A program made the translations under genes and the position numbers. A stretch of 64,000 bases of DNA from a bacterium (GTDB lineage Bacteria; Bacillota; Clostridia; Lachnospirales; Lachnospiraceae): positions 62,001-126,000 of the forward strand of contig JAMPFT010000002.1 of the NCBI GenBank assembly GCA_023664305.1, given 5' to 3'. Positions 50,312-59,567 of this stretch are shown in pieces. The notes beneath the pieces are model-generated. The model saw only the letters and a list, made by a program, of their open reading frames with translations. It was not told where the DNA came from and ran no database searches. Each line of letters opens with the position of its first letter. The first letter of the stretch is position 1.

Positions 50312-51379
50312 ATGTCCGTAAAAAGCCTGATTATCAATCCCGGTTCCACCTCCACCAAGATCGGTGTATTTGAGGATGAGAACCTGTTGTTTGAGGAAAC
50401 CTTAAGACATTCCACGGAGGAGATCTCCAGGTATGAGACCATTTTTGACCAGAAGGATTTCCGGAAGAAGATTATTACAGACCTTCTGGCCGCCAAAAAT
50501 TTTGACGTTAAGTCCCTGAATGTAGTGGTGGGCAGAGGCGGTATGCTGAAGCCGATTCCGGGCGGTACTTATGAGGTTACGGAGGCCATTCTGGCCGATT
50601 TGAAGGTCGGCGTCCAGGGGCAGCACGCGTCCAACCTGGGCGGTATCCTGGCAAAGGAGATCGCGGATGAGATCGGCGTGCCCGCTTATATCGTAGACCC
50701 GGTAGTGGTGGACGAGCTGATGCCGATCGCCAGGTATTCCGGCGTGCCGGAGCTGCCTAGAGGCAGTATCTTCCATGCGTTAAACCAGAAGGCTGTGGCA
50801 AGGCGCTACGCGGCGGAAATTGGAAAGCCTTATGAATCCCTGCGGCTGATCGTGGTTCATATGGGCGGCGGCGTGTCCGTGGGCGCTCACGAGAACGGCA
50901 GGGTCATCGACGTTTTTAGCGCCTTTGACGGGGACGGCGCTTTCTCCCCGGAGCGGGCGGGCGGCGTTCCGGCCGGCGTGCTGGTGAAGCTTTGCTTCTC
51001 CGGAAAATACACGGAGAAGGAATTGTACGGCAAGCTGATCGGGAAGGGCGGCTTTAACGCCTACCTGGGAACCAACGACATGCGGGAGGTTTCCAGACGC
51101 GCGGAGGAGGGCGACGAAAAGGCGGCGGAAGCGAAGGAAGCTTTCCTGCTCCAGGTCGCCAAGGATATCGGTTCCATGGCCTGCGTTTTAAACGGCAAGG
51201 TAGACCGGATCATCGTCACGGGCGGCATCGCCTACGGCGCGGACGTGGTGGCGGCCCTGAAGGAGCGGGCGGAGTGGATCGCGCCCTTCACGGTATATCC
51301 CGGCGAGGATGAACTGCTGGCGCTGGCGCAGGGAGCGCTGCGCGTGCTAAAGGGCGAAGAGAAGGCGAAGGAGTACTAA
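50312..51379 (+). CDS. buk: Butyrate kinase
   Basis: A 355-residue acetate/butyrate-kinase-fold enzyme that makes ATP and butyrate from butyryl phosphate. It opens with [19 protein letters not shown] (phosphate-1 motif) and contains [57 protein letters not shown] and the phosphate-2/adenosine region [13 protein letters not shown]. Length and motifs fit Buk rather than acetate kinase. GAAGGAGGG lies 9 bases before the ATG. It ends at a strong bidirectional terminator shared with uxaC. Confidence 0.95.
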   Translation: MSVKSLIINPGSTSTKIGVFEDENLLFEETLRHSTEEISRYETIFDQKDFRKKIITDLLAAKNFDVKSLNVVVGRGGMLKPIPGGTYEVTEAILADLKVGVQGQHASNLGGILAKEIADEIGVPAYIVDPVVVDELMPIARYSGVPELPRGSIFHALNQKAVARRYAAEIGKPYESLRLIVVHMGGGVSVGAHENGRVIDVFSAFDGDGAFSPERAGGVPAGVLVKLCFSGKYTEKELYGKLIGKGGFNAYLGTNDMREVSRRAEEGDEKAAEAKEAFLLQVAKDIGSMACVLNGKVDRIIVTGGIAYGADVVAALKERAEWIAPFTVYPGEDELLALAQGALRVLKGEEKAKEY

Positions 51380-51410
51380 GAAAGAGTATTCAGCGATAGA
51401 GACGAAACCA

Positions 51411-51457
51411 TAAAAAGGCAGCCGGACGGGGCAAGACGACCTGTCCGGCTGCTTTTT
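51411..51457. terminator. Strong bidirectional terminator between buk and uxaC
   Basis: GCAGCCGGACgGG pairs with CCtGTCCGGCTGC around AAGACGA-type loop sequence, with AAAAA before and TTTTT after. It can stop both convergent genes. Confidence 0.9.
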
Positions 51458-51469
51458 AAATTCTATAAA

Positions 51470-52879
51470 TTACAGCTCAAATCCAAAATAATTTACTGCG
51501 TTGTAGTAAGAAATATTCTTCACGATCTCCGACAGGATCTCGTAGTCAGCGGGGAACTCGCCGTTTTCCACCCAGTTACCCAGCAGATTGCAGAGGATTC
51601 TCCGGAAGTACTCGTGTCTTGTGTAGGACAGGAAGCTTCTGGAGTCGGTCAGCATCCCCACAAAGCCGGAGAGGTTGCCCAGATTTGCAAGGGAAATCAT
51701 CTGATCCTGCATCCCCGTCTTGTGATCGTTGAACCACCACGCGCTGCCCTGCTGGATCTTTGCCACGGCGGTGGAATCCTGGAAGCACCCTAAGATTGTG
51801 CCGATGGACTGGTTGTCGTTGGGATTCAGGCTGTACAGGATGGTCTTCGGCAGCTCGTCGGTGATGTTGAGGGCGTTCAGGAAATCCGCCATCTGGGACG
51901 AGGGAGCGTAGTTGTTGATGCAGTCGTAGCCGGTGTCGGGGCCCATGGCCTTGTACATCAGGGTGTTATTGTCCCGCTTGCAGCCGTAGTGCAGCTGCAT
52001 CACCCAGCCCAGTTTATGGTATTCTTTGCCCACGAAGAGCATAAAGGCAGTCTTGAATTTCATCTCCTCGTCACGGGTGAGGATCATGCGGTTCATTCTC
52101 TTTAAGAAGATTGCCTCGATCTCGTCTTCGCTTGCCGGGAAGTACATGACGTATTCCAGAGCGTGGTCGGAAACGCAGCAGCCCATGGAGACAAAGAATT
52201 CCATGCGCATCTTCAGCGCCTTTTTCAGGGCGGCAAAGGTGTTGATTTCCGCCATGCCGCAGACGGCGGCGAGCTTATCCAGATAGTCCAGATACTCGGG
52301 CTTTTCGATATTCATGGCCTTGTCGGGTCTCCAGGCGGGAAGGACCTTTACCTCAAAGCTTGTGTCCTCCGCAAGCTTTTTATGCCATTCCAGAGAGTCG
52401 ATGGGGTCGTCGGTGGTGCAGATCAGGGTGACATTGCTTCTTCTGATCAGGTTGCGGACGCTCATATCGGGCTGCGCCAGCTTTTCGTTGCAGAGGTTCC
52501 ATACTTCGTCCGCGGTTCTGCCGTTTAAGACGCCGTTGTAGCCGAAGTATCTCTGCAGCTCCAGATGGCTCCAGTGGAAGAGAGGGTTGCCGACGGCCTT
52601 GCCCAGACATTCCGCCCACTTGCAGAATTTTTCATAATCGGACGCATCCCCGGTGATATATTTTTCGTCCACGCCGCAGGAGCGCATGAAACGCCATTTG
52701 TAATGGTCGCCTCCCAGCCATACCTGGGTGATGTTTTCAAACTGTCTGTCCTCGGCGATTTCCCTGGGATTGATGTGACAGTGATAGTCCAGGATCGGCG
52801 TGTCCTTTGCGTAATCGTGAAACAGCTTTTTTGCCGTTTCGGTTTCGAGAAGAAAGTCTTTGTCCATAAATGCTTTCAT
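51470..52879 (-). CDS. uxaC: Uronate isomerase
   Basis: A 469-residue enzyme of the amidohydrolase-like UxaC family, converting D-galacturonate to D-tagaturonate and D-glucuronate to D-fructuronate, the first step of uronate catabolism. The N-terminal LETETAKKLFHDYAKDTPIL and ILDYHCHINPREIAED (HxH metal motif), with TTDDPIDSLEWHKKLAED and LQLHYGCKRDNN-type sequence (MQLHYGCKRDN) and LNPNDNQSIGTILGCFQ, identify it clearly. Length matches the Escherichia coli enzyme. It has a near-consensus promoter and is divergent from uxaB-uxaA-GH28. Confidence 0.96.
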   Translation of the reverse strand: MKAFMDKDFLLETETAKKLFHDYAKDTPILDYHCHINPREIAEDRQFENITQVWLGGDHYKWRFMRSCGVDEKYITGDASDYEKFCKWAECLGKAVGNPLFHWSHLELQRYFGYNGVLNGRTADEVWNLCNEKLAQPDMSVRNLIRRSNVTLICTTDDPIDSLEWHKKLAEDTSFEVKVLPAWRPDKAMNIEKPEYLDYLDKLAAVCGMAEINTFAALKKALKMRMEFFVSMGCCVSDHALEYVMYFPASEDEIEAIFLKRMNRMILTRDEEMKFKTAFMLFVGKEYHKLGWVMQLHYGCKRDNNTLMYKAMGPDTGYDCINNYAPSSQMADFLNALNITDELPKTILYSLNPNDNQSIGTILGCFQDSTAVAKIQQGSAWWFNDHKTGMQDQMISLANLGNLSGFVGMLTDSRSFLSYTRHEYFRRILCNLLGNWVENGEFPADYEILSEIVKNISYYNAVNYFGFEL

Positions 52880-52924
52880 GTAGTTGCCCTCCGTTTGGTG
52901 TTTGTGAATGCGCCTCTACTCAAG

Positions 52925-52953
52925 ATTATAGCGGACAGGGAGCCTTTTTTCAA
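52925..52953 (-). promoter_or_regulatory. Promoter of uxaC
   Basis: On the minus strand, TTGAAA (52948-52953), a 17-base spacer and a perfect TATAAT (52925-52930), about 46 bases before the uxaC ATG. Confidence 0.85.
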
Positions 52954-52997
52954 GGTGTATTTTGTATTGTCAGGCTTTTCGATCCGCCGATTTCAGG

Positions 52998-53026
52998 TTG
53001 ACGAAAGACGGTTTAGGAAGTAAAAT
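52998..53026 (+). promoter_or_regulatory. Promoter of the uxaB-uxaA-GH28 operon
   Basis: TTGACG (52998-53003), a 17-base spacer and TAAAAT (53021-53026). It lies 45 bases from the uxaC promoter, a compact divergent control region. No clear UxuR/ExuR-type dyad was recognised. Confidence 0.75.
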
Positions 53027-53114
53027 GATTTTAGGAAGGTACTTACAGGAATTATGCGGTAAGACGGCAAAAATTTGGTATGGGTTGCCCGGGACAGGGC
53101 GGAAGGGAGCAGAA

Positions 53115-54575
53115 ATGGAATTATTGAACAAGGCGATGACCGGCAAAAAGGAAAGGCCGATCAAAGTAGTCCAGTTTGGAGAGGGAAATTTTCTCCGGGC
53201 GTTTGTGGATTATATGATCGACATTGCCAACGAGCAGGGAAAATTTGACGGAGACATTGTGCTGATCAAGCCCATCGAGTTCGGCAATCTGGACAGCTTT
53301 CACAGGCAGGACTGCCAGTACACCGTGTCCCTGCGCGGCAATGTGAACGGCGAGGGGAAGATCATAAACAGGGTGGTGACCAGCGTCGCGGACGCGGTGG
53401 ACGCCATCAACGAATACGAGAAGTACATGGGCCTGGCGGAAATCGATACCCTGCGCTTTGTGGTCTCCAATACGACCGAGGCGGGTATCGTGTACGATGC
53501 GGAAGACCGGTTTGAGCTGAATCCTCCCAGGAGCTTCCCCGGAAAGCTGACCAAGTTTTTGTACCATAGATTTGAGACCTTTGGGGGCGATAAGACCAAG
53601 GGACTTGTGATGCTGCCCGTGGAGCTCATCGATGACAACGGGATCATGCTGCGCAAATGCGTGATGCAGCAGATTGAGAACTGGGGACTTTCCCAGGAAT
53701 TTAAGACCTGGGTGGAGGAGGCCTGCGTCTTCACGGCGACGCTGGTGGATCGTATCGTCACCGGATATCCCAGGGCGACAGAGCAGGAAGAGTGGGAAAA
53801 GCTGGGCTACGAGGATCGCATCATGGTGACGGGCGAGCCCTTTGCCCTCTGGGTCATCGAGTCCGACCGGGATATCAGCGGGGAGTTCGACCTTCCCGGC
53901 GCGGGTCTTCCCGTCGTCTTTACGGATGACCATCATCCCTACAAGCAGAGAAAGGTACGCATCTTAAACGGTGCCCATACCTCTTTCGTGCTGGCTTCCT
54001 GGCTCTGCGGGAACGATATTGTGAGACAGTCCATGGAGGATCAGGATATCCGCGACTTCATGAACAAGACGATTTTTGACGAGGTGATTCCTACCCTGAC
54101 CCTGCCCGAGGACGAGCTGAAGGAGTTCGCGGGAGAGGTGGTAAACCGTTTCAATAACCCTTATGTGGATCACGCCTTGCTGGCGATCTCCTTAAACTCC
54201 GTGTCAAAGTGGAGAGCGAGATGCCTTCCCAGCCTGCTGGGCTATGTGGAGAAATTCGGAAAGCTCCCGGCGCATCTGACCTTCTCCATCGCGGCGCTGA
54301 TGGCGTTCTATCAGGGAAGCGAGATTCAGGACGGCGTGCTGAAGGGCAGCAGAAACGGCCAGCCCTACGATATCAAGGACGATTTGAGCGTGCTGGAGTT
54401 CTTCCGTGACAACAGCGGCAAGGACGCTGAGGAGTTTGTAAAGGGCTATCTGGGCAGAGAGGACTTCCACGGCCAGGATCTGAATCAGGTTCCCGGGCTG
54501 ACGGAAGCGGTGACCGCTTATCTGAAGGATATCAGAGAGAACGGTATGAGGGAGGCGTTATGCAGGATTTCTTAA
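53115..54575 (+). CDS. uxaB: Tagaturonate reductase (altronate oxidoreductase)
   Basis: A 486-residue member of the mannitol dehydrogenase superfamily that reduces D-tagaturonate to D-altronate with NADH. The nucleotide-binding start VVQFGEGNFLRAFVDYMID is the UxaB signature. VVSNTTEAGIVYD, LVMLPVELIDDNG, FEWTLVDRIVTGYP-like segment FTATLVDRIVTGYP, VTGEPFALWVIES and VRILNGAHTSFVLASWLCG (catalytic Lys region) agree. Its length is close to the E. coli enzyme. The start is the ATG after GGAAGGGAG. The uxaA start lies inside its last codons. Confidence 0.96.
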   Translation: MELLNKAMTGKKERPIKVVQFGEGNFLRAFVDYMIDIANEQGKFDGDIVLIKPIEFGNLDSFHRQDCQYTVSLRGNVNGEGKIINRVVTSVADAVDAINEYEKYMGLAEIDTLRFVVSNTTEAGIVYDAEDRFELNPPRSFPGKLTKFLYHRFETFGGDKTKGLVMLPVELIDDNGIMLRKCVMQQIENWGLSQEFKTWVEEACVFTATLVDRIVTGYPRATEQEEWEKLGYEDRIMVTGEPFALWVIESDRDISGEFDLPGAGLPVVFTDDHHPYKQRKVRILNGAHTSFVLASWLCGNDIVRQSMEDQDIRDFMNKTIFDEVIPTLTLPEDELKEFAGEVVNRFNNPYVDHALLAISLNSVSKWRARCLPSLLGYVEKFGKLPAHLTFSIAALMAFYQGSEIQDGVLKGSRNGQPYDIKDDLSVLEFFRDNSGKDAEEFVKGYLGREDFHGQDLNQVPGLTEAVTAYLKDIRENGMREALCRIS

Positions 54576-56053
54576 AGATCAATGAGAAGGATAAGGTTGT
54601 TGTAGCCCTGAAAACCATTCCCGCGGGAAAGACCGTGACGGTGGAGGTAGAGGGGCAGACAAAAGAAATCACCGCGCTGGAGGAGATCCCTGCGGGTCAC
54701 AAGATGGCGGTCTGCGATATCCCTGCGGGCGGCGAGGTCATCAAATACGGCAGCCGCATCGGAAACGCGAAGGAGGAGATCAAGGCAGGCGCATGGATCC
54801 ACACCCACAACCTGAAGACGGCGCTGGGCGACCTGCTGGAGTACACCTATGAGCCGGTCGCGATGGAGGAAAAAAGGACGGAGGATGTTTCCTTTATGGG
54901 CTTTGTGCGTCCCGACGGCAAGGTGGGCGTCCGCAACGAGATCTGGGTGATCCCCACGGTGGGCTGCGTCAACAATGTGGCCCAGGCCATCGCCAGGCAG
55001 GCGAATCAGTATGTGAAGGGGAGCGTGGAGGAGGTCATCGCCTTTCCCCACCCTTACGGCTGCTCTCAGATGGGGGATGATCAGGAGCACACCAGAACGA
55101 TTCTCGCCGACCTGATCAATCATCCCAACGCGGGCGGCGTCCTGGTCTTGGGACTGGGCTGCGAAAACAGCAATATTGACGTTTTGAAGCCTTATCTGGG
55201 CGAGTATGACGAGAAAAGGGTAAAGTTTGTGGTGGCGCAGGAGTATGAGGACGAGATTGCCGAATCGGTGGAGGTAATCAGAGGACTCATCGATTACGCC
55301 GCAGGCTTTGAGAGAGAGCAGGTCAGCGTAAGCCGTCTGATCATCGGGATGAAGTGCGGCGGCAGCGACGGCCTGTCCGGCATCACGGCGAACCCGCTGG
55401 TGGGAAGGTTCTCGGATCTCTTGATTTCCAAGGGCGGTACCACGATTTTGACAGAGGTGCCGGAGATGTTCGGCGCGGAGACGATTCTGATGAACCGCTG
55501 CGCCGACAGGGAGCTGTTTGACAAGACCGTGAATCTGATCAACGATTTCAAGAATTACTTTAAGAGCCATAACCAGACGATTTACGAGAATCCCTCCCCC
55601 GGGAACAAGAAGGGCGGGATCTCGACGCTGGAGGACAAATCTCTGGGCTGCACCCAGAAGTCCGGCAGCGCGCCTGTCAGAGGCGTGTTGCAGTACGGCG
55701 AGACGGTGAAGGCTTCCGGCCTGAACCTGCTCAGCGCCCCGGGCAATGACTTGGTAGCGGCGACGGCGCTTGCGGCGGCGGGCGCACAGATCGTACTGTT
55801 TACCACAGGGCGGGGAACGCCCTTCGCCTCTCCTGTTCCCACGGTAAAGATTTCCACCAACTCCGCGCTGGCGGGCAAAAAGAGCCGCTGGATCGATTAT
55901 AACGCCGGGGTATTGGTGGAGGATGGGAATCCGGAGGAGGAGGCGGAAAAATTCTTCCGCTATGTGGTGGAGGTGGCCTCCGGGAAGAAGGTCTGCAGCG
56001 AGGAGGCCGGATTCCACGATATGGCGATCTTCAAGCAGGGCGTGACACTGTAA
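54560..56053 (+). CDS. uxaA: Altronate dehydratase
   Basis: A 497-residue dehydratase that converts D-altronate to 2-keto-3-deoxygluconate, completing the isomerase-reductase-dehydratase route. An N-terminal SAF domain (about residues 1-90; INEKDKVVVALKTIPAGKTV, EIPAGHKMAVCDIPAGGEVI) precedes the UxaA core with GFVRPDGKVGVRNEIWVIP, HPYGCSQMGDDQEHT, GLGCENSN, GMKCGGSDGLSGITANP and FTTGRGTPFASPVPTVKIS. It overlaps uxaB by 16 bases. No KDG kinase or aldolase gene is in this window. Confidence 0.96.
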   Translation: MQDFLKINEKDKVVVALKTIPAGKTVTVEVEGQTKEITALEEIPAGHKMAVCDIPAGGEVIKYGSRIGNAKEEIKAGAWIHTHNLKTALGDLLEYTYEPVAMEEKRTEDVSFMGFVRPDGKVGVRNEIWVIPTVGCVNNVAQAIARQANQYVKGSVEEVIAFPHPYGCSQMGDDQEHTRTILADLINHPNAGGVLVLGLGCENSNIDVLKPYLGEYDEKRVKFVVAQEYEDEIAESVEVIRGLIDYAAGFEREQVSVSRLIIGMKCGGSDGLSGITANPLVGRFSDLLISKGGTTILTEVPEMFGAETILMNRCADRELFDKTVNLINDFKNYFKSHNQTIYENPSPGNKKGGISTLEDKSLGCTQKSGSAPVRGVLQYGETVKASGLNLLSAPGNDLVAATALAAAGAQIVLFTTGRGTPFASPVPTVKISTNSALAGKKSRWIDYNAGVLVEDGNPEEEAEKFFRYVVEVASGKKVCSEEAGFHDMAIFKQGVTL

Positions 56054-56149
56054 TACGGCGGTATCGGGAGCGTAATGCGGCAAGAGGGCGCTTCCGGTGT
56101 CAGGTACGATTGACTGGTATGTCCGCTAAAGCGGACACGGGGTATAGGG

Positions 56150-58489
56150 ATGAAGGAAGAGTTGATAAGCAGCCTAAAGGCTGTGAAGGCGGGGGTTATA
56201 GAGGCTGCAACGCCTGTTGCGGCGCGGATCAAGGCGCTTCCCAGAAGGGAAGACGGCCTGTTTGAGACGTCCTGCGTGGAAGAGGATCTGTTTTTGGCGG
56301 CGCGGCTGGTTTACCCCCTGTACGCGGTTTATGAGACGGAGTGCAATAAAAAGGAAGGGTATCCTGACCTTTTGCAGCAGATCAGGCTGCTGAAGGAGGA
56401 GCTGCGGAAAGCGGATACCCTGAAGAACAGAGCGGTTTTTCTGGATATGCTGATCAGCGTGATCGACTATGTGAGTCCCCAGCTTTATGAATATTACAGA
56501 GAGCTGGAGGAGCTGTTTCGGGAGACCGTCCGGGAAACGGAGCAGATTTATTGCCGCGGGGGACGCTTCCTGGGGCCGGACGGCCGGGAAAACGGCGAGG
56601 CGGAGGAGCTGATCAGGGCGGCTGTCCTGCACGCGGCGGAGATTCATGTGCTGCTGGGCGAGAAATATGAATGGGCCTGCAAAGCTTCGGACGGGAAGGA
56701 AACCTGTGCCGGGGCGGGAGTATGCCGGAAGAAGACAGATGACGACGAAGACACTGAAAGCGGCTTGAGCAAAAGGAACAGCAGCGAAGAAGGCGTTGGA
56801 AGCAGCTTTGGCGGAGCGAATGTCGGCCAAGAAGATGCCGGAAGCGGCTTTGGCGGAACGGACGGCGGTGAAGAGGATACCGGAGGCAGCTTTGACGGAA
56901 CGGGCGACGCGGGGACGGCGGCGAAGCCGCAGGTCAGCCTTGTGTGGAAAACGGCCCGCAACGCGGTGATCGAGATCGCGGACGGCGGAAAATACTTTAC
57001 GAAAAAGCCTTATCGGGTGATCGTGAACGGCAAGGAAGAGCTGACGACGGAGAAGGTGATCACTTCCCTGTACGGCCTGAAGCCGGACACGGCCTGCCAT
57101 GTGGAGATTTTTGACGGCGAAGACAAGGTCGCGGAGACAGAGTTTCGGACAGAAGACGAGTTTGTGACCCTGAACGTCAGGGATTTCGGCGCGAAGGGCG
57201 ACGGGGTGCAGGATGACACACATCTGATCCAGGCGGCGATCATGGCCTGCCCGAGGAACGGGCGCGTGCTGATTCCGGAGGGAGTTTACCGGATCACGAC
57301 GCTGTTTTTAAAGAGCCATCTCAAGCTGGAGCTGGCAAAGGGAGCAGAGCTGAAGGCCTTTACGGAGAAAGAGAAATTCCCGATCTTCCCCGGAATCATC
57401 CAAAGCCATGACGAGTGCGGGCAGTATAATCTGGGAAGCTGGGAGGGAAACCCGCTGCCGATCTACACCGGAATCATCTGCGGCGTCGATGCGGAGGATG
57501 TGGCGATTTACGGAGAGGGAACGATCAACGGAAACGCGTCCAAAGAAAACTGGTGGAAGAACCCCAAGGGCTATCGCGGCGTGTTCCGGCCCAGACTCTT
57601 TTTTATCAACAACTGCAGGAATGTGACGCTGCAGGGCGTGACATGCTGTAATTCGCCGGCATGGACGCTGCATCCTTATTTCAGCAACGACTTAAGGTTT
57701 ATTGACCTGAATATCAAGAATCCTTCCGACTCTCCCAACACGGACGGCCTGGACCCGGAGTCCTGCAGGAATGTGGAGATCCTCGGCGTGCGGTTCTCGC
57801 TGGGCGACGACTGTATTGCAGTCAAGAGCGGTAAGATTTATATGGGAAAGACCTATAAGACGCCCTCCGAGAATATCCGGATCCGCCAGTGCCTGATGGA
57901 GGACGGCCACGGGGCCGTGACGCTGGGAAGCGAGATGGCAGGGGGAATTATCAATCTCACGGTGGAGGATTGTATTTTCCGCCATACGGACAGAGGACTC
58001 AGGATCAAGACCAGACGCGGCAGGGGAAAGGACGCGGTGTTAAACGACATCGTGTTCCGCAATCTGGATCTGGATCATGTCATGACGCCGCTTGTGGTCA
58101 ATTCCTTTTATTTCTGCGACCCGGACGGCAGGACGCCCTATGTGCAGTCCAGAGAGGTGTATCCGGTGGACGACAGGACGCCGTCCGTCAGAAGACTGGT
58201 GTTTGAGAATATGAAGTGTACCAACTGCCATGTGGCGGCGGCCTTTTTTGACGGCCTGCCCGAGAGAAAGATCGAGGAGATCATCATGCGGAATATCTCG
58301 GTCAGCTATGCGGAGGATCCCAGATGCGACGTGCCCGCCATGTCGGAGGGAGTGCCCAGGAGCCAAAAGAGGGGACTATACGCGAGAAACGTGGAAAGAC
58401 TGGTTCTGGAAAACGTCACCATCGAGGGACAGGACGGAGAAGCCTTTGAGTTTGACGGAGTGGACGAACTGATCCGTGAAAACAGGTAG
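56150..58489 (+). CDS. Intracellular polygalacturonase (GH28) with extra N-terminal region
   Basis: A 779-residue protein. Residues about 345-779 form a GH28 right-handed beta-helix with the full catalytic set: NTDGLDPESCRNV, LGDDCIAVKSG, GHGAVTLGSEM and LRIKTRRGRG. A fibronectin-III-like domain (about 265-340; SLVWKTARNAVIEIADGGKY, TSLYGLKPDTACHVEIFDG) lies before it. The first 185 residues are helical and unassigned, faintly like half of a GH88/GH105 barrel. A Gly/Asp/Glu repeat linker (about 205-260) joins them. There is no signal peptide, so it probably cleaves imported galacturonides. It follows uxaA by 96 bases. Confidence 0.9.
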   Translation: MKEELISSLKAVKAGVIEAATPVAARIKALPRREDGLFETSCVEEDLFLAARLVYPLYAVYETECNKKEGYPDLLQQIRLLKEELRKADTLKNRAVFLDMLISVIDYVSPQLYEYYRELEELFRETVRETEQIYCRGGRFLGPDGRENGEAEELIRAAVLHAAEIHVLLGEKYEWACKASDGKETCAGAGVCRKKTDDDEDTESGLSKRNSSEEGVGSSFGGANVGQEDAGSGFGGTDGGEEDTGGSFDGTGDAGTAAKPQVSLVWKTARNAVIEIADGGKYFTKKPYRVIVNGKEELTTEKVITSLYGLKPDTACHVEIFDGEDKVAETEFRTEDEFVTLNVRDFGAKGDGVQDDTHLIQAAIMACPRNGRVLIPEGVYRITTLFLKSHLKLELAKGAELKAFTEKEKFPIFPGIIQSHDECGQYNLGSWEGNPLPIYTGIICGVDAEDVAIYGEGTINGNASKENWWKNPKGYRGVFRPRLFFINNCRNVTLQGVTCCNSPAWTLHPYFSNDLRFIDLNIKNPSDSPNTDGLDPESCRNVEILGVRFSLGDDCIAVKSGKIYMGKTYKTPSENIRIRQCLMEDGHGAVTLGSEMAGGIINLTVEDCIFRHTDRGLRIKTRRGRGKDAVLNDIVFRNLDLDHVMTPLVVNSFYFCDPDGRTPYVQSREVYPVDDRTPSVRRLVFENMKCTNCHVAAAFFDGLPERKIEEIIMRNISVSYAEDPRCDVPAMSEGVPRSQKRGLYARNVERLVLENVTIEGQDGEAFEFDGVDELIRENR
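56770..56920 (+). repeat. In-frame minisatellite in the GH28 gene linker
   Basis: A unit of about 42 bases encoding GSSFGGANVGQEDA, GSGFGGTDGGEEDT and GGSFDGTGDAG occurs three times with divergence. The phrase GAAGAT/GAGGATxCCGGAxGC recurs at each boundary. The result is a flexible acidic/glycine linker whose length can change without frameshift. Confidence 0.75.
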
Positions 58490-58595
58490 TTGGAAGCGGA
58501 GCGCTAATAAGATGAAACCGGCTGCGGAATGAGAGCATTCTGCGGCCGGTTGTCGTATGGCGGGAAGAAGTCTTTAGAATGGAAAAATTTTGCAT

Positions 58596-58639
58596 TTACC
58601 TTCTCGCTTAAATGAAGTACAATTTAAGCGAGAAAGTAA
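58596..58639 (+). promoter_or_regulatory. Promoter with long inverted-repeat operator for the AbiEi-like fragment
   Basis: TTACCTTCTCGCTTAAAT and ATTTAAGCGAGAAAGTAA are inverted over an 8-base spacer, with one mismatch in 18 pairs. A -10 (TACAAT, 58618-58623) lies in the centre, with TTACCT 16 bases upstream as -35. AbiEi antitoxins repress their own promoters by binding inverted repeats, so this is a likely autoregulatory operator. Confidence 0.75.
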
Positions 58640-58652
58640 AGAGGTGCATTTT

Positions 58653-58793
58653 ATGGATAAAAATGATATTCTACAGCAATTGACAGAGAGTAATAATGGA
58701 TATCTGTTATCGAATGAGGCAGCTGATAGTAATATATCCAAGGCGTTTCTGGCAAAATATGTAAAGGAAAAGGGACTGGAACGGATTTCCTGA
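58653..58793 (+). pseudogene. Truncated AbiEi-type antitoxin (type IV TA), N-terminal fragment
   Basis: A 46-codon frame starting MDKNDILQQLTESNNGYLLS and ending KEKGLERIS followed by a stop. This is the winged-helix start of AbiEi-family antitoxins, which normally continue PG(I/V)Y and run to about 200 residues. The ribosome site (AGAGGTG) and an operator-like dyad are intact, so a short peptide may still be made. The AbiEii nucleotidyltransferase toxin gene is absent. The next 74 bases before the AlkZ-related gene carry no recognisable remainder of the antitoxin. Confidence 0.72.
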
Positions 58794-58867
58794 AGACCCG
58801 GAAGGAAACGTACAGGCGCTGTGGGGCAGGCTGCGGCGGATAACTGGAAAGGAGATACCCTGGAAGA

Positions 58868-59566
58868 ATGAAACTGATGAAAGTAACGTCTCCGGAAACC
58901 CTTATAGAACTGATCAATCAGACAGGCTTCCTGCCCTTTTTCCAAAACGAAGTAGAGGGCTTTTCGTTGGAGGAATGCATTGCGAGGGAATATTGGTTCC
59001 CGGAACAGGGTGAAGGGGCATGGGAGTGGAAAGGAAAGGTCATCGCGGGGGCGGACTGCGCTTATGGAAAATTCTTCCGCGGAAGGGCGGGATTCATCAG
59101 CAGGGAGTGGTTTCCTGATTTTGCCAATTTCCGCAGGAATGGCTATGATTTTGACGCCCTTTATGACGACGGCATGGCGAGGCATACGGATAGACAGGTG
59201 TTTGGCCTTATTGAAGAAAACCAGTCGGTATTGTCAAAAGACCTGAAAAAACAGGGAAATTTCAGAAAGGGCGGGAATAAAGGGTTTGATTCCATCATCA
59301 CCCGGCTGCAGATGCAGGGGTATGTGTTGGTCAGTGATTTTGAGTACCAGAAGGATAAATTTGGAAACGTCTACGGATGGGGCATCGCGCGGTATGAAAC
59401 GCCTGAGTACCGGTTTGGGGAGGCTTTCTCAAAACAGGTCTATCAAAGGGAGCCGGAAGACTCCCTGAAAAGAATAAAGCAATATTTAAGCGGGACTTTT
59501 TCCGCGGAGGAAGCCGCCAAAATAGAAAAAATGATAAGAAAAGGAGCTGTGAAAGAATGGGTATGA
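58868..59566 (+). CDS. AlkZ-related protein
   Basis: A 232-residue soluble protein of the kind annotated as AlkZ-related in clostridia. Characteristic segments are GFLPFFQNEVEGFSLEE, EGAWEWKGKVI, CAYGKFFRGRAGFISREWF, PDFANFRRNGYDFDALYDDG and RLQMQGYVLVSDFEYQKD. AlkZ glycosylases remove damaged bases with a winged-helix fold; whether this small relative has such activity is unknown. GAAAGGAG lies about 15 bases before the ATG. It sits between two gene fragments, in a recombined accessory stretch. Confidence 0.8.
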   Translation: MKLMKVTSPETLIELINQTGFLPFFQNEVEGFSLEECIAREYWFPEQGEGAWEWKGKVIAGADCAYGKFFRGRAGFISREWFPDFANFRRNGYDFDALYDDGMARHTDRQVFGLIEENQSVLSKDLKKQGNFRKGGNKGFDSIITRLQMQGYVLVSDFEYQKDKFGNVYGWGIARYETPEYRFGEAFSKQVYQREPEDSLKRIKQYLSGTFSAEEAAKIEKMIRKGAVKEWV

Positions 59567-59567
59567 C

